A stretch of 64,000 nt of DNA from Chryseobacterium gleum. Lineage in GTDB: Bacteria > Bacteroidota > Bacteroidia > Flavobacteriales_D > Crocinitomicaceae. Within the stretch, counting starts at the first letter, position 1. Every line of letters begins with the position of its first letter. The notes beneath the pieces were generated by a model. It was not told where the DNA came from. It made no database searches and saw only the letters and a list, made by a program, of their open reading frames with translations. The DNA lies in NCBI GenBank assembly GCA_945862165.1, contig CAMAXI010000001.1, positions 248,001 through 312,000 on the forward strand, written 5' to 3'. Of the stretch, positions 18,690-28,183 are shown piece by piece. Made by a program: the position numbers and the translations under genes.

Positions 18690-18823
18690 ACCATTAAGAA
18701 ATTTAGGACGATTAAACGTATTAAGGATTTAGCTTCATTAAGTTTTCTACCCTAATGGCTAGCCATTCTAAATTTTCCTTATTTCGCTTCTTCCAAATCT
18801 TAATCCCTTAATTTCTCAATGGT
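18690..18823. repeat. pair of inverted intergenic words
   Basis: accattaagaaatttagg (18690-18707) nearly matches the reverse complement of 18806-18823 (accattgagaaattaagg), 98 bases apart, with further attaagg words between. It fills the 182-base gap between two leftward genes. Confidence 0.6.
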
Positions 18824-18834
18824 AAAGCCCAAAC

Positions 18835-19416
18835 TTACACTTCTCGATCTTCCTTAACATCCAAAAACCTCGGTCCTGACTCAATCACTTTCTCCCGTAT
18901 CGGACATCCATCCACATGACTCCCATCCAAATACCCAATACTCATCAAGAATTCATTCACAATCTCACCTCCGGTAAATTTAAAGGTCTTTTTAAATAGT
19001 TTCATCCAATCCTTCAACACCAAGTGATGATGATGATCCAACCAAGCATTAAACGAACCATACGACTCTTGTAATTGCACTATCACTTGTGCATTATATA
19101 TCGCCGCATGAACTTTCAAACGATTGCGAATTATTCCTGCATCTTGTAATAAACGAGCAACATCTTCCTCCCCATAATTAGCAACCACTTGTACCTCAAA
19201 CTGACTATAAGCTTTTTTGAAATTTTGTTGCTTTTGTAAAATGGTATTCCAACTTAATCCCGCTTGGTTAATTTCCAACACCAAACGCTCAAACAACTCA
19301 TTGTCATCCAAAATCGGAAAACCATAAGCAGTATCGTGATAGTTTTTGTGCAAATTATCTGCATCCATGCGAGAAACGGCATCGCAATAAGAAGTCGGTT
19401 TATGTGACTGGTTCAT
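18835..19416 (-). CDS. tag: DNA-3-methyladenine glycosylase I
   Basis: The 193-residue protein matches Tag. The N-terminal YCDA, YHDTAYGFPILDDNELFERL and QAGLSWNTILQKQ blocks include the zinc Cys and His, and the C-terminal GSHVDGCP gives the second pair of zinc ligands (His and Cys). Tag removes 3-methyladenine from DNA, starting base-excision repair in the cytoplasm. The gene abuts an NlpC/P60 gene (6 bases between stop and start), so the two may be co-transcribed from the far side of that gene. Length is typical. Confidence 0.96.
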   Translation of the reverse strand: MNQSHKPTSYCDAVSRMDADNLHKNYHDTAYGFPILDDNELFERLVLEINQAGLSWNTILQKQQNFKKAYSQFEVQVVANYGEEDVARLLQDAGIIRNRLKVHAAIYNAQVIVQLQESYGSFNAWLDHHHHLVLKDWMKLFKKTFKFTGGEIVNEFLMSIGYLDGSHVDGCPIREKVIESGPRFLDVKEDREV

Positions 19417-19422
19417 AGGATT

Positions 19423-20319
19423 CTATTTATTCAAAAAAGTTCCAAATCCATGTAACTTCTTCATCCAATAATCAGAACTCTCAATCTCTGCAATAATCAC
19501 CCCCTTCGAAGTACTTGCGTGAATCATTTTCAAAGGCTCCCCTTTTTCCGAAATGATAATCCCTACATGCGATACTTCATCAGAACCACTATTAAAAAAT
19601 ACCAAATCTCCCTTGGCAACCTCGTCTTTATCTATTTTTCGACAGGTAGCAAATTGATCGCGTGAACTCCTACCAACTTGCACATTTGCTTTTTGAAATA
19701 CAAAACAGGTAAATCCACTGCAATCAAAACCTTCTGGTGTAACTCCTCCAAAAACATAAGGAACACCAATATGCGTTTGTGCAATTTCGACTACTAACTC
19801 CCGATCTGCAGGTACTACCTCCGTTTTTTTTGGTGAAGTAATTTTACGTTGATCAGAATAAGGTAAGCCCTCAAAAAGTCCAACGAGTACTTCCTTCAAT
19901 TTTCGATAAGAATCTTTATCCTTCTTTGACTTATACTTCTCTAATTCATCCAACAAATAAAAACGCAATGCAGAAATTTCATCCTTATGCTTTACAAAAA
20001 GCAATTTGCTTTCTGGCAACATTTTAATTTCTTTCAGCAAATTACCACCCTCCAACCAAGGCGAAGGATTACGACGTTTAAATAAAAATTTATTTTCTAA
20101 ACGCAATAAGGAAATCGCACGATAGTAACGTGGCAAGAGAGAAATATCATAATCGGGATTATTCACCAACTTATCCGCATTCCAATAAGTCAATCGATAA
20201 TTACCCTGCGAATACAATAAACTTAATTTATTCAAACTTCGATTTTGTCCATACGAAGTCGATACGCACAAAATAAAAAGCAACAAACCAATAATTCGTA
20301 TCCCTAGCGAATATCTCAT
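19423..20319 (-). CDS. NlpC/P60-family cell-wall hydrolase
   Basis: The 298-residue protein has a hydrophobic start (GIRIIGLLLFILCVSTSYG, signal peptide likely), then a helical region of about 120 residues (repeats unknown) and a C-terminal NlpC/P60 domain from about 175. The catalytic Cys is in GFDCSGFT and the His in SHVGIIIS; the third residue is a likely His near HASTS. These enzymes cut peptide bonds in peptidoglycan stems, so the site is the periplasm. It is expressed in the leftward direction with tag downstream. Confidence 0.93.
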   Translation of the reverse strand: MRYSLGIRIIGLLLFILCVSTSYGQNRSLNKLSLLYSQGNYRLTYWNADKLVNNPDYDISLLPRYYRAISLLRLENKFLFKRRNPSPWLEGGNLLKEIKMLPESKLLFVKHKDEISALRFYLLDELEKYKSKKDKDSYRKLKEVLVGLFEGLPYSDQRKITSPKKTEVVPADRELVVEIAQTHIGVPYVFGGVTPEGFDCSGFTCFVFQKANVQVGRSSRDQFATCRKIDKDEVAKGDLVFFNSGSDEVSHVGIIISEKGEPLKMIHASTSKGVIIAEIESSDYWMKKLHGFGTFLNK

Positions 20320-20408
20320 ACTACTAATTTACAAAACAAGTTTCTAAAAACCTCATTTTATAGATAATTGTTACATTTACACATTAAACAATTGAATCAT
20401 TACTCCCC

Positions 20409-21224
20409 ATGTCCGTACATAAAGACGTTAAAAAAGTAACCACCCACGTACTTCAAGAAATGAAGAATCGAGGTGAAAAAATCTCCATGCTCACTGGATA
20501 CGATTTCTCTATGGCTAGAATTATTGATGCCTCCGGTATTGATGTTATTTTAGTTGGTGATTCTGCTTCCAATGTAATGGCTGGTCACGAAACAACATTG
20601 CCAATTACACTCGATCAAATGATCTATCACGCTGCTTCTGTAGTTCGTGCAGTCGAACGCGCTTTAGTGGTGGTAGACATGCCATTTGGCTCCTACCAAG
20701 GTAATTCCAAAGAAGCGCTCTCGAATGCTATTCGTATCATGAAAGAGACTGGTGGTCACTCCGTAAAAATGGAAGGTGGTGAAGAAATTATCGAATCGAT
20801 CAAGCGTATTTTGACTGCAGGAATACCTGTAATGGGTCACTTAGGGTTAACACCTCAATCTATCTATAAATTTGGAACTTATGTGGTTCGAGCTAAAGAA
20901 GAAGATGAAGCAAAAAGATTGATCATTGACGCTAAATTATTGGAAGAAGCAGGATGTTTCGCAATTGTTTTAGAAAAAATTCCTGCGCAATTAGCAGAAC
21001 AAGTTGCAAAGTCTGTTTCTATTCCAATCATCGGAATCGGTGCCGGAAATGGTGTCGATGGACAAGTACTTGTGGTTCACGATATGCTCGGTATTAATAA
21101 TGAATTTAGTCCACGTTTTTTACGTAAATACAATAATCTTTACGAACAAATGTTCTCTTCATTTCAAGCGTATATTTCAGATGTAAAATCTGGCGACTTC
21201 CCTAACGAAAACGAACAATATTAA
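20409..21224 (+). CDS. panB: 3-methyl-2-oxobutanoate hydroxymethyltransferase
   Basis: The 271-residue protein carries the PanB blocks [45 protein letters not shown] and [17 protein letters not shown]. It uses 5,10-methylene-THF to convert ketoisovalerate to ketopantoate, the first step of pantothenate and CoA synthesis, in the cytoplasm. A near-consensus TACATTTA lies upstream, but no clear promoter pair was found. After the stop comes an agacaaaagac repeat, then a pseudouridine synthase gene. No panC is in this window. Confidence 0.97.
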   Translation: MSVHKDVKKVTTHVLQEMKNRGEKISMLTGYDFSMARIIDASGIDVILVGDSASNVMAGHETTLPITLDQMIYHAASVVRAVERALVVVDMPFGSYQGNSKEALSNAIRIMKETGGHSVKMEGGEEIIESIKRILTAGIPVMGHLGLTPQSIYKFGTYVVRAKEEDEAKRLIIDAKLLEEAGCFAIVLEKIPAQLAEQVAKSVSIPIIGIGAGNGVDGQVLVVHDMLGINNEFSPRFLRKYNNLYEQMFSSFQAYISDVKSGDFPNENEQY

Positions 21225-21263
21225 CAAAAGACAAAAGACTTTTAGATAAAAGACAAAAGACCT
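21224..21263. repeat. agacaaaagac word repeat
   Basis: Two clusters of acaaaagacaaaagac follow the panB stop codon directly. Relatives of the word (reverse: gtcttttgtctaat) occur at 33840-33875 and 34850-34910, again at gene ends. Confidence 0.75.
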
Positions 21264-21316
21264 GTATACTTTTAATTCTTTCTTCTTTTTTCTTTTCATC
21301 TTTATTCTAACTAAAA

Positions 21317-22024
21317 ATGATTCAAGGAAACACAGCTATACCTGACATTGAAGTTCTTTATGAAGACAATCATGTGATTGTTGTAAATAAAAAAGCTTCC
21401 GATATTGTGCAAGGGGATAAAACAGGCGATACGACCATGCCTGACAAAATAAAAGAATTCCTTAAAATCAAATACGACAAGCCAGGAAATGTCTTCTGCG
21501 GAGTTGTTCATCGTTTAGATAGACCGACAAGCGGCGCTGTTGTCTTTGCGAAAACAAGTAAAGCACTTTCGCGCTTGAATGAACAATTCAAAACCCATGA
21601 AACAAACAAGGTATATTGGGCGGTAGTCGAAACCAAACCCGAACTCAAACAAGGGAAATTAGAAAACTTCCTGCTTAAAAACGAAAAACAAAACAAATCA
21701 TACGTTCACGCGAAAGAAGTGAATGGTGCAAAAAAGGCTATCCTTCACTATAAACTTCTAAATTCATCCGATAAATACCATTTATTAGAAGTGAATTTAG
21801 AAACGGGTAGACACCACCAAATCAGAGCGCAACTTTCCAATATAAAATGCATAATTAAAGGAGACTTAAAATATGGCGCAAAGAGATCTAATCCCGACGG
21901 ATCTATTCACTTACATGCTCGACATCTAGCATTCGACCACCCAACAACAAAAGAAAGAATCATCGTTACAGCTCCTGTACCAAACGAAGCGTTATGGCAA
22001 TGGTTCGAATCGAAAAATACGTAA
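21317..22024 (+). CDS. RluA-family pseudouridine synthase
   Basis: The 235-residue protein has the RluA core: NKKASDIVQGDKTGD, the catalytic HRLDRPTSGAVVFAKTSKAL block (Asp in HRLDRP), and the RNA-binding end ETGRHHQIRAQLSNI. It lacks an S4 domain, so it belongs to the short RluA/TruC-type class. It isomerises uridine in rRNA or tRNA; the exact position cannot be told. It follows panB in the same direction, with a 92-base gap holding a repeat. Confidence 0.93.
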   Translation: MIQGNTAIPDIEVLYEDNHVIVVNKKASDIVQGDKTGDTTMPDKIKEFLKIKYDKPGNVFCGVVHRLDRPTSGAVVFAKTSKALSRLNEQFKTHETNKVYWAVVETKPELKQGKLENFLLKNEKQNKSYVHAKEVNGAKKAILHYKLLNSSDKYHLLEVNLETGRHHQIRAQLSNIKCIIKGDLKYGAKRSNPDGSIHLHARHLAFDHPTTKERIIVTAPVPNEALWQWFESKNT

Positions 22025-22111
22025 TTTTACACTTTTAACATTAAACAAAGAGTCAAAGTACTTTTTTTAACTATATTTAAGATTAGTACATTCATTACAA
22101 AGCTCAATTAA

Positions 22112-24370
22112 ATGTTTACAAACAACATCTTCGGTAAAATATTATTTTTCTTACGCTCCTTTTTCCCGATTCAGTTGCTTTTCGGCCACTTGAAATATAA
22201 TTTATTTGCCTTAAGTTTTTGGATTTTCTTATTTTTAATTATCACAGATAAAATTGGTTTCTCTTACGGAATTCCATTCCTTTTTTATTCTCCTGAATAC
22301 AACGGAGAAATTGGTTGGATATCCTTTGCACTAATGGGATTTGCCATTGGTGGCTTTACAATGGCGTTTAATACGTATAGCTACATGAAACTAGGAACAA
22401 AATATCCTTTTTTAGCTACTTTATCTCGTCCATTTATTCGTTTTTGTTTTAATAATGCAGTAATACCAGTTATCTATAATTGCTACTTTATTTACCGTTT
22501 TATAAATTTTCAACGTTTAGAGGAATTTGCATCTGAATCCGATGTTTATGCATATATCTTCTCCTATTTAGGGGGGTTTACACTATTCATATCAATCGCG
22601 TTACTTTATTTTTTTCCAGTAAACAAAGATGTTTTCAAACTATTAGGTAAATCAAGTGATGAAGAAAAAATTGAAGAAGCCGTAGGTTCATTTCTTCATA
22701 ACCAAATTCATTGGACAGAATATTTCACCTACCAAAAAGATAGAACGTATATCTACATGGTAACTCTCTTCCACTGGCGTAAAAGTAGATCCATCAATCA
22801 TTACGATAAATTATTACTTAAGAAAGTTTTTTCTAGAAATAGAATTAATTCTTCTTTTTTTGAAATCGTTACGATAGCAGCCTTTGTATTTATTGGGGTT
22901 TTTAGAAACGCTTCTGTTTTTTACGTCCCTGCAGCAATGAGTCTAGTCATGCTACTAACGATCATTTTAATGTTGTTTAGTGCATTTCGTTCTTGGTTTG
23001 GATACTGGACACAAGCAATCTTGATTATCCTTGTCATTTTAATGAATTACCTCAGTACTACAACCTCCTGGTTTCAATATACAAGTTATGGTTACGGACT
23101 TTCCTATAAACCAGAAAAATTAGTACCCTTTAACATTGAAACAATCACGGAATTAAATCTTGAAAAAGAAAAAGTCGCCGCTGCTAAAGATAAATACGTT
23201 CAAGTATTGAATAATTGGAAAAAATCAACTGGAGAAAAAAAACCAAAATTAATCTTGGTGATGACATCCGGAGGAGGCTTAAGAAGTGCTGTTTGGACTT
23301 TTTCTGTCTTACAAAAAGTAGATGAAAGACTTGAAGGGAATCTCTCAAAACACATACATTCTATCACAGGAGCGTCAGGTGGTATGATTGGAGCATCTTA
23401 TTATAGAAGTCTGTTACTCCAAGATAAACAAAATAATAGCCTAAATCGTTATGATGAAAAACATCAAAAAAACATCTCTAAAGACCTACTAAATAAATTA
23501 ATATTTTCAGCGTATTCCAATGATTTATTTTATCGGGACAAAATAAAAATTGGTGCAAACACCTATACAAAAGACCGAGGATATGCATTTGAGCAACAAC
23601 TGCATGAAAACACTAAAAACACGATGAATGTTCCTCTTGCACACTTTAAAAAACCAGAAGAGAACGCAATCGTCCCTACGATGTTTTTTACGCCTACAAT
23701 TGTAAATAATGGCAGAAGATTATTAATCTCAACGCATAATATGTCTTTTTTATGTGTTAGTAAAAAAAACGCCTCTGGCTTAACTTCGTCTTTTGAGTAT
23801 GTGGACTATCAATCCTATTTCAACAACAACACTACAAACGACCTACGCTTTAGCTCCATACTAAGAATGAGTGCTACCTTCCCTTTTGTACTTCCAATGG
23901 TTACCATGCCAACTACACCAACAATGCATATCATGGATGCTGGTTTACGGGATAATTACGGCGGTAAATTAACCATGGAGATAATGTACTCAATGCGTAA
24001 ATGGATTAAAAAGAACACGAGTGGTGTTATTATCCTTCAAATACGCGACACGAAGAAATTATTACGGGGGGATGTTGTAAAAAATGTTTCGCTCATTAAT
24101 AAATTCACCATGCCTTTTGGAAATATGTACGATAACTTTCCTAAAACGCAAGATTTCGACCAAGAATCATTAATGCGATACGCTACCCATCGAATTGGAT
24201 TCCCAGTCCATTTTATTTCTTTCAATTTACTCGAAGAACAAAAAAAACGAATTTCACTAACTTGGCACTTAACAGGACAAGAAAAAGCAAGAGTTAACAA
24301 AGCATTTTATAGTCGAGGAAATAAATATGCTTTGCATAAGTTAGAACGATTAATGCGTGAATCTAATTAG
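22112..24370 (+). CDS. membrane protein with a patatin-like phospholipase domain
   Basis: The 752-residue protein has an N-terminal membrane part (about 1-330) with roughly six to eight hydrophobic segments. A C-terminal patatin domain follows from about 380. Catalytic motifs are the oxyanion block SGGGLRSAVW, GASGGMIGA (G-x-S-x-G) and DAGLRDNYGG (Asp of the Ser-Asp dyad, with Ala in place of the usual second Gly). This suggests a membrane-attached lipid esterase; the site of action is not certain. It directly precedes corA, one base after its stop, so the two are co-transcribed. The fusion of many membrane segments to patatin is unusual. Confidence 0.9.
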   Translation: MFTNNIFGKILFFLRSFFPIQLLFGHLKYNLFALSFWIFLFLIITDKIGFSYGIPFLFYSPEYNGEIGWISFALMGFAIGGFTMAFNTYSYMKLGTKYPFLATLSRPFIRFCFNNAVIPVIYNCYFIYRFINFQRLEEFASESDVYAYIFSYLGGFTLFISIALLYFFPVNKDVFKLLGKSSDEEKIEEAVGSFLHNQIHWTEYFTYQKDRTYIYMVTLFHWRKSRSINHYDKLLLKKVFSRNRINSSFFEIVTIAAFVFIGVFRNASVFYVPAAMSLVMLLTIILMLFSAFRSWFGYWTQAILIILVILMNYLSTTTSWFQYTSYGYGLSYKPEKLVPFNIETITELNLEKEKVAAAKDKYVQVLNNWKKSTGEKKPKLILVMTSGGGLRSAVWTFSVLQKVDERLEGNLSKHIHSITGASGGMIGASYYRSLLLQDKQNNSLNRYDEKHQKNISKDLLNKLIFSAYSNDLFYRDKIKIGANTYTKDRGYAFEQQLHENTKNTMNVPLAHFKKPEENAIVPTMFFTPTIVNNGRRLLISTHNMSFLCVSKKNASGLTSSFEYVDYQSYFNNNTTNDLRFSSILRMSATFPFVLPMVTMPTTPTMHIMDAGLRDNYGGKLTMEIMYSMRKWIKKNTSGVIILQIRDTKKLLRGDVVKNVSLINKFTMPFGNMYDNFPKTQDFDQESLMRYATHRIGFPVHFISFNLLEEQKKRISLTWHLTGQEKARVNKAFYSRGNKYALHKLERLMRESN

Positions 24371-24371
24371 T

Positions 24372-25376
24372 ATGGAACATGTAAGTCAATTATACCAATA
24401 CAATCAAGAAGCGTTTGTAATTGATACTAATTCTTCCGATTTCTTTGCGGAGAATTTTAATCAAATTATACTTACAAATCCGAAAGATACTTTTTGGTTA
24501 AATTTTCACTCTTTAACATGTAAAGAATCCATAGAATCTCTTTTCACTTCGCTGAACATCGATAAATTAACCATTGAAAACATTTACAAAACAGAAAAAA
24601 GACCCAAAATTGAAGAATATCCAGATTACCTCTTTTTTAATGTGCGTTCTGCATTATCCAAAGGATTGAATTCATTTTTCTTAAATAAAGACCAAATTTC
24701 CTTTATTCTAGGGAAAAACTTTCTTATTTCCTTTCAATCCAAAAAAGCACAGCATTTTGAAGATGTACGTGATCGAATTGAAAAAAAACGTGGGAAAATT
24801 AGATTCAAAGGACCTGACTTCTTGTTATTTAGATTACTTGAAAGTATTACCGATAATTATTTTGAAGTGTTAGACGATATTGTAAATTCCATTGAAAAAA
24901 TTGAACATCGATTAATTCATAAACCAGATAATGAAATTTTAAAAGAAATTGAAATTCAAAAACGAAAACTAATTGAATTACGTAAAATTGTTTTTCCGCT
25001 TAAAGAAATCGCTTCTCATTTAGAAAGAGTTATAAATCCATTAATCGATAAATCGAATCACTATTATTTTTCAGAAATAAAAGATAATTGTATCACAGTA
25101 CTCGAAGAAATTGACGATAACAAACAAATTCTCGATGGATTTTCAAACTTATATTTTGCTGTTCAAGGACAACGAATGAATCAAGTAATGAAACTTCTCA
25201 CTGTTGTAAGTGCAATTTTTATCCCTTTAACTTTCATTGTTGGAGTGTACGGAATGAATTTCGAAAATATGCCTGAATTAAGCATGAAATATGGATACTA
25301 TATTTGCTGGGGAATCATGGTAGTTATAACCGGAATATTATTATTTGCCTTTTATAAGCGAGGTTGGTTTAAATGA
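24372..25376 (+). CDS. corA: CorA-family magnesium transporter
   Basis: I start at the ATG at 24372 (MEHVSQLYQYNQ), giving 334 residues, rather than the GTG at 24357 that overlaps the patatin gene. The C-terminus has two membrane segments with the CorA signature GMN in VGVYGMNFENMPELS. Length and the long helical cytoplasmic part (LIHKPDNEILKEIEIQKRKLIELRK) fit. It imports Mg2+ (or Co2+/Ni2+) through the inner membrane as a pentamer. The stop codon lies at the start of a gagtgaagag repeat word. Confidence 0.95.
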   Translation: MEHVSQLYQYNQEAFVIDTNSSDFFAENFNQIILTNPKDTFWLNFHSLTCKESIESLFTSLNIDKLTIENIYKTEKRPKIEEYPDYLFFNVRSALSKGLNSFFLNKDQISFILGKNFLISFQSKKAQHFEDVRDRIEKKRGKIRFKGPDFLLFRLLESITDNYFEVLDDIVNSIEKIEHRLIHKPDNEILKEIEIQKRKLIELRKIVFPLKEIASHLERVINPLIDKSNHYYFSEIKDNCITVLEEIDDNKQILDGFSNLYFAVQGQRMNQVMKLLTVVSAIFIPLTFIVGVYGMNFENMPELSMKYGYYICWGIMVVITGILLFAFYKRGWFK

Positions 25377-25463
25377 GTGAAGAGCTACAAAAGAAGAGTG
25401 ACGAAAAAGTTTAGTAAGACCTTGAATTTGAATTAGATAATAACTCAAATCCTTAGCCTTTAA

Positions 25464-26072
25464 CTAATTGATTTTAAACTCTGTTCGATTAACAATAGAC
25501 CTTCCTAAAGTTAAACCATCTGCATAATGTAATTCACTTCCAACAGTAACCCCTCGCGATAAGGTAGTTATACGAACTGTACACTCTTTTAGTTTTTTGT
25601 ACAGGTAAAAATTAGTGGTATCTCCTTCCATCGTAGGACTCAAAGCAAAAATAATTTCCTCGACTTCTCCACTTCCAGCCTTTTCAACCAAAGAAGGTAT
25701 ATTTAAATCGGAAGGTCCAATTCCATCCATCGGAGATATTATTCCACCCAAAACATGATAAATCCCTTTATAAGAAGATGTTTCTTCGATTGCCATCACA
25801 TCTCGCACATCCTCAACCACACAAACAATCGATCGAGTACGCTGAGGATTTACACATATAAAGCATAATTCTTCATCCGAAATATTTCCACAGGTAGCAC
25901 AATGTTTGACTTTAGCTTTCATGGTAATAAAAGCTTGCGCAAATCGTTCTATTTCTTCTGGCTTACGATTTAACAATTGTAACACTAAACGTAAAGCAGT
26001 TCGCTTTCCAATACTGGGAAGAGTCGCTAATTGCTCTACAGCATCTTCCATGTACTTTGAAGGTAATTTCAT
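25464..26072 (-). CDS. recR: recombination protein RecR
   Basis: I choose the start at 26072 (MKLPSKYMEDAVEQLATLPSIG), which yields 202 residues, the usual RecR length; an upstream start at 26174 would add 34 residues of low-complexity sequence. The helix-hairpin-helix (LPSIGKRTALRLVLQL), the zinc Cys motif (CATCGNISDEELCFIC) and the Toprim region (VCVVEDVRDV) are intact. RecR works with RecF and RecO in RecA loading at gaps; recF is in this same window. It converges with corA. Confidence 0.96.
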   Translation of the reverse strand: MKLPSKYMEDAVEQLATLPSIGKRTALRLVLQLLNRKPEEIERFAQAFITMKAKVKHCATCGNISDEELCFICVNPQRTRSIVCVVEDVRDVMAIEETSSYKGIYHVLGGIISPMDGIGPSDLNIPSLVEKAGSGEVEEIIFALSPTMEGDTTNFYLYKKLKECTVRITTLSRGVTVGSELHYADGLTLGRSIVNRTEFKIN

Positions 26073-26146
26073 TGAAATAATATTGAATTGTAAAGTTAAA
26101 CGCATTCTTCGTGTGTTTAAAGAATTTTCCAGTTTATTTTTTTGTT

Positions 26147-26154
26147 TACTTTTG
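26147..26154 (+). promoter_or_regulatory. -7 element, probable leaderless transcript
   Basis: TACTTTTG fits TAnnTTTG. Its last G is only four bases before the GTG at 26159, so transcription would start at or near the start codon. The same spacing is seen at 33318-33325 before the leftward lipoprotein gene. No TTG is clear at -33. Confidence 0.45.
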
Positions 26155-26158
26155 AGTC

Positions 26159-26794
26159 GTGCAACAACAAGCAATTATTTATTTTGATTTTTTAGGCTTA
26201 CACCTTCAAGAACCAATGGCTATTATTTGGGACGGATTAATATCAATTACTTCTCTCCTTTTTTTTATACAACTTCGAAAGAAAAACCATACATGTCACA
26301 CCAATTTTATTCGGTTTTTTATTTGGATGTGTATTTCTACATTTTTAGGTTTATTAGGACATTTATTCTTTAAATATTTTGGTTACTTCGGTAAATTCCC
26401 ATCTTGGATTTGCATAAGTATTACTGCATATTATTTCTGTATCGCAATTCTCGAAATCAATCAAATAGATCTAAAAAAATGGAAAACAGGCTTACTAATA
26501 AAAGGTATAATCTGCCTGTTGTTTTCCTTCATTTTTACCAAATTTAGTTTTGTCGCGTTAGATTCAGTAGTTTCCTACATGGTACTTGGAACATTCCTAG
26601 GATTGAAATTAATACATGAAAAGAAAAATGCACTCCTATTAATCGGAACAATTTGTATTCTACCAACCTTATTTATTTTCGGACTAAAAATTAATGTTAA
26701 TCTATATTTTAACAAGGATGACTTCAGCCACTTTTTCATCTTAATCAGTCTCTTTTTTTATTACTTTTGCGCAACAAAAAGACAGAAAATATGA
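26159..26794 (+). CDS. membrane protein, DUF6962-like
   Basis: This 211-residue protein has about six or seven membrane segments separated by short loops, for example AIIWDGLISITSLLFFIQL and FFIWMCISTFLGLLGHLFF. The layout resembles DUF6962 proteins, which have no known function. The GTG at 26159 sits four bases after a -7 box and would be leaderless; the ATG at 26216 (MAIIWDG) is the alternative start, giving 192 residues. The stop overlaps the ATG of lhgO (ATGA), so the two are co-translated. Start uncertain, membrane nature clear. Confidence 0.75.
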   Translation: MQQQAIIYFDFLGLHLQEPMAIIWDGLISITSLLFFIQLRKKNHTCHTNFIRFFIWMCISTFLGLLGHLFFKYFGYFGKFPSWICISITAYYFCIAILEINQIDLKKWKTGLLIKGIICLLFSFIFTKFSFVALDSVVSYMVLGTFLGLKLIHEKKNALLLIGTICILPTLFIFGLKINVNLYFNKDDFSHFFILISLFFYYFCATKRQKI

Positions 26795-28002
26795 CGTATG
26801 ATATTGGCATAATTGGTGGAGGAATTGTTGGAGCTGCAACACTTTATAAACTTCAAAATAAGTATCCAAATCTTAAAATCATTTTGATTGAAAAAGAAAA
26901 ATGTTTGGCAGATCATCAAACCGGACATAATTCTGGCGTAATTCATTCTGGACTATACTACAAACCAGGATCTTTAAAAGCAAAAAATTGTGTAGAGGGC
27001 AGACATGAATTAGTCGCTTTTGCAAAGGAGCATAACATTGCCCATGACATCTGTGGAAAAGTGGTAGTTGCAACGAGAGAAAACGAACTAGAATATCTTG
27101 AAAAAATATACCAAAACGGTATCGCAAATAATATTGAAGGACTAAAAAAAATTACAGGTGCAGAAATAAAAGAATACGAACCATATGTTGAAGGAATTGC
27201 AGGGTTATTTGTCGCATGTACTGGAATCATCGATTTTAGAGGTGCTACTGCGAAAATGGTAGAACTTGCTATCAAGACACAACCTGAAAGTAAGCTGCTG
27301 TTAGAACATGAAGTTATAGATGTTAAAAAAGGTGCTTCTTCTTCAACTATTATTACAAACAAAGGAAATTTTGAAGCAAAACATCTCGTTTTTTGTGCAG
27401 GGCTACAAGCAGATCGTTTAGCAAGAAAAGATGGTGTTAAATTGAAAGAACAGGTAGTCGGATTCCGTGGAGATTATTATGAATTGTCCGAAGATGCAAA
27501 GAAAAAAGTGAGAAACTTAGTATATCCTGTTCCAGATCCTGCATTTCCTTTCTTAGGAGTCCATTTTACGCGCATGACTAACGGTGATGTAGAATGTGGA
27601 CCAAATGCTGTATTCACATTCAAACGGGAAGGGTATGGTAAAACAGATTTTTCGTTAAGAGATACTTGGGACGCTTTAACCTATCAAGGAACTTGGAAAC
27701 TATTCTTTCAAAACATGCGCTATGGAATCAATGAATACCGTCGTGCTTTCTCCAAAAAATTATTCTTAAAAACACTACAAGTAATGATTCCTAGTTTAAC
27801 CATGGATGATATTGTTCCAGGAAGAGCTGGTGTTCGTGCATTATTATTAGGTGTGGATGGAGATACAAGAGATGATTTCCGAATTGAATACCACGGTAAT
27901 TCCATTCATGTACTTAATGCACCTTCTCCTGCCGCAACTGCATCATTAGCTATAGGAGGTTATATCGCAGAAGAAGCTGAAAAACATTTCAAATTAAAAT
28001 AA
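26791..28002 (+). CDS. lhgO: L-2-hydroxyglutarate oxidase
   Basis: I set the start at the ATG at 26791 (MTYDIGIIGGGIVGAATLYK), overlapping the upstream stop, giving 403 residues. The FAD site is GGGIVGAA; the family block HNSGVIHSGLYYKPGSLKAK follows, and GRAGVRA and an AxxPxATASLAIGGYIAEE tail match LhgO/DAO-type oxidases. It oxidises L-2-hydroxyglutarate, a by-product of 2-oxoglutarate reduction, back to 2-oxoglutarate using the membrane quinone pool. It is co-transcribed with the membrane protein upstream. Confidence 0.94.
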   Translation: MTYDIGIIGGGIVGAATLYKLQNKYPNLKIILIEKEKCLADHQTGHNSGVIHSGLYYKPGSLKAKNCVEGRHELVAFAKEHNIAHDICGKVVVATRENELEYLEKIYQNGIANNIEGLKKITGAEIKEYEPYVEGIAGLFVACTGIIDFRGATAKMVELAIKTQPESKLLLEHEVIDVKKGASSSTIITNKGNFEAKHLVFCAGLQADRLARKDGVKLKEQVVGFRGDYYELSEDAKKKVRNLVYPVPDPAFPFLGVHFTRMTNGDVECGPNAVFTFKREGYGKTDFSLRDTWDALTYQGTWKLFFQNMRYGINEYRRAFSKKLFLKTLQVMIPSLTMDDIVPGRAGVRALLLGVDGDTRDDFRIEYHGNSIHVLNAPSPAATASLAIGGYIAEEAEKHFKLK

Positions 28003-28059
28003 AACCTATATATTTAAAGGATATTCAAAGAGGTATGTTTTAAGTGCCTTTTTTTATTG

Positions 28060-28067
28060 TACCTTTG
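28060..28067 (+). promoter_or_regulatory. putative -7 element of the cold-shock gene
   Basis: TACCTTTG matches TAnnTTTG. It would give a 5' leader of about 110 bases before the ATG at 28184. -33 is weak. Confidence 0.4.
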
Positions 28068-28183
28068 ACCATCCTTAATTGGTAATACCTACATTTAATT
28101 CCCTATCATTCATCACTTTTTCGTCTGTCTGATATACGTGCTTACTTCGCTGGTATTTATTGTTTTATCAACTAATCTAGTGC

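Noticed and set aside
26958-27362. 134-residue leftward frame
   Set aside because: It lies wholly within lhgO on the other strand and has no family features.
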